From: Bacillota bacterium
GTDB taxonomy: Bacteria > Bacillota > Clostridia > DSM-8532
Direction of reading: 5' to 3'
Length of the DNA: 6,787 bases
Assembly: GCA_023410885.1 (NCBI GenBank)
Contig: JAEYPI010000202.1
Location: 1 to 6,787 of the forward strand
Part shown: one piece after another, positions 5,852 to 6,787 of the stretch
Numbering within the stretch: the stretch's first letter is position 1
Layout of the letters: each line of letters opens with the position of its first letter
The notes under the pieces: model-generated
Database searches by the model: none
Told to the model about the DNA's origin: nothing
The model's input: only the letters and a program-made list of their open reading frames with translations
Program-made: the position numbers and the translations under genes

Positions 5852-6787
5852 CTATAGACGACCCGCTCTAATTATACCGGTCCACCGGCAATCATCCACT
5901 TTTTTAATGTATGCCTCCGCCCTTTCAATACTGATATTGGCTTCATCCCACAGGCCCATGGCCATTAATACCTGATATCTCTGAAACCAGCATTTTGCAG
6001 ATTCAAAATCCGATTCAAGCTTTCCGGCCTGAGCAACAACATCATTCAATAACGCAAGGGCTTCACTCAATTGCCCCATCTGCATGAGCAGCGTTCCTTT
6101 ATGCCGAAGCGCATTAAGTCTTTTCTTATCATTCCTGCATTCTTTAAAAATCTCCACTGCTTTGTCATAGTGTTCCGCAGCCGCTTCAGCTCGCCCATAA
6201 TGCTGTTCAATTGTGCCCTTATAGGTATAACAGTCTCCCAACCCCATGGACTCGCCTGCTTCTTCGAATATTTTCCAGGCCTCCTCCAATAGATGATGTA
6301 CCTCCTGATACCGCTTATTCTTAAGGTATATCCTTACCAGTCCTATATAATTAACACCCGCTTCAACTGGAGCCTCCAGCTCCCTTGCCAGAGAAAGAGA
6401 ATCCTCATAATACTGCTCTGCCGCTCCGCTTTCCTCTGTCTCATAAGCGATATCCCCCAGATTGGTCAAGCTCACGCATTCATAAAGCTTGGAGCCGACT
6501 TCCCGGGCAATTTCAAGGGATTCCGTAAAGAGCTTTTTGGCTGAAAGAAAAAGCCCTTTATCCAAGTATAATATCCCCAGATTGATACAGCCTGCTATGA
6601 CCCCCCTCTGGTAGGAGAGCTTTTTTGAAATATCCATGGACTTGTTAAAAGACTCCAAGGCTTTGGTTATCATCCCGGTCGAGTGGTAAATGATTCCAAT
6701 ATTACCCGACACGTTGGCCATGATCTCAAGAAGCTTGTTTTTCTCAGCATATCGGTAGGACTTGCTCATATAGGAGAGGGCATTGTC
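5852..6787 (-). CDS. TPR-repeat protein, C-terminal part; N-terminus outside window
   Basis: At least 311 residues made almost wholly of tetratricopeptide-like helical hairpins. The frame is open through the ATG at 6769 to the window edge (residues DNALSY precede that Met), and those residues fit the end of another repeat, so the true start is probably outside. Repeats recur at exactly 40 residues: counting from the ATG at 6769 they begin near 18, 58, 98, 138, 178, 218 and 258. Key positions such as NLG-IY or NLG-IA and the following alanine, Tyr/Phe and Leu positions recur. The 40-residue period is typical of TPR arrays in signalling ATPases, cyclases and kinases of Clostridia, so an enzymatic or DNA-binding domain may lie upstream, but none is visible. 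No signal peptide or membrane segment is seen. TPR arrays mediate protein-protein contact; the partner is unknown. It ends in GIIRAGRL with no C-terminal domain. Confidence 0.85.
   Translation of the reverse strand, partial: DNALSYMSKSYRYAEKNKLLEIMANVSGNIGIIYHSTGMITKALESFNKSMDISKKLSYQRGVIAGCINLGILYLDKGLFLSAKKLFTESLEIAREVGSKLYECVSLTNLGDIAYETEESGAAEQYYEDSLSLARELEAPVEAGVNYIGLVRIYLKNKRYQEVHHLLEEAWKIFEEAGESMGLGDCYTYKGTIEQHYGRAEAAAEHYDKAVEIFKECRNDKKRLNALRHKGTLLMQMGQLSEALALLNDVVAQAGKLESDFESAKCWFQRYQVLMAMGLWDEANISIERAEAYIKKVDDCRWTGIIRAGRL

Overview
The window looks like an ordinary chromosomal stretch from a low- to mid-GC Clostridia-type Firmicute. The basis is strong GGAGG-type ribosome binding sites ahead of most genes, U-tract terminators, and the protein families present (a Feo system with a divergent DtxR/MntR-type regulator, PepT, an AAC(3)-like acetyltransferase, DUF3307, and TPR proteins of clostridial type). 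Genus cannot be decided from the sequence. Eight protein genes are visible, seven on the minus strand. Two of them (pepT and the TPR gene) are cut by the window edges. I see no tRNA, rRNA, CRISPR array, insertion sequence or prophage gene.

Layout from left to right. 1-157 (-): first 52 codons of peptidase T. 158-331: intergenic, perhaps with the tail of a decayed gene. 332-1168 (-): AAC(3)-family N-acetyltransferase. 1169-1285: a compact region where the feoB terminator and the acetyltransferase promoter overlap. 1286-3436 (-) feoB and 3467-3706 (-) feoA form an iron-transport operon. 3707-3864: divergent control region. 3865-4365 (+): MntR/DtxR-family regulator. 4366-4469: convergent gap with no clear terminator. 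4470-5162 (-): DUF3307 membrane protein. 5208-5319: gap with a strong GC-rich terminator. 5320-5736 (-): small secreted beta-rich protein. 5852-6787 (-): TPR-repeat protein open to the right edge.

The only clear functional unit is the metal-uptake module. FeoA (small cytosolic SH3-like partner) and FeoB (GTPase-gated membrane transporter) are transcribed together from a good sigma-A-type promoter in a roughly 160-bp region shared with a metal-responsive regulator running the other way. The regulator keeps all six ligands of the MntR-type manganese site, including the Asp that separates MntR from DtxR/IdeR. FeoB has a non-canonical gate motif. Together these raise a testable question about whether the module handles Fe(II), Mn(II) or both. 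The remaining genes look like independent units and show no evident pathway link. I did not find a convincing new multi-gene system; the findings below are modest.
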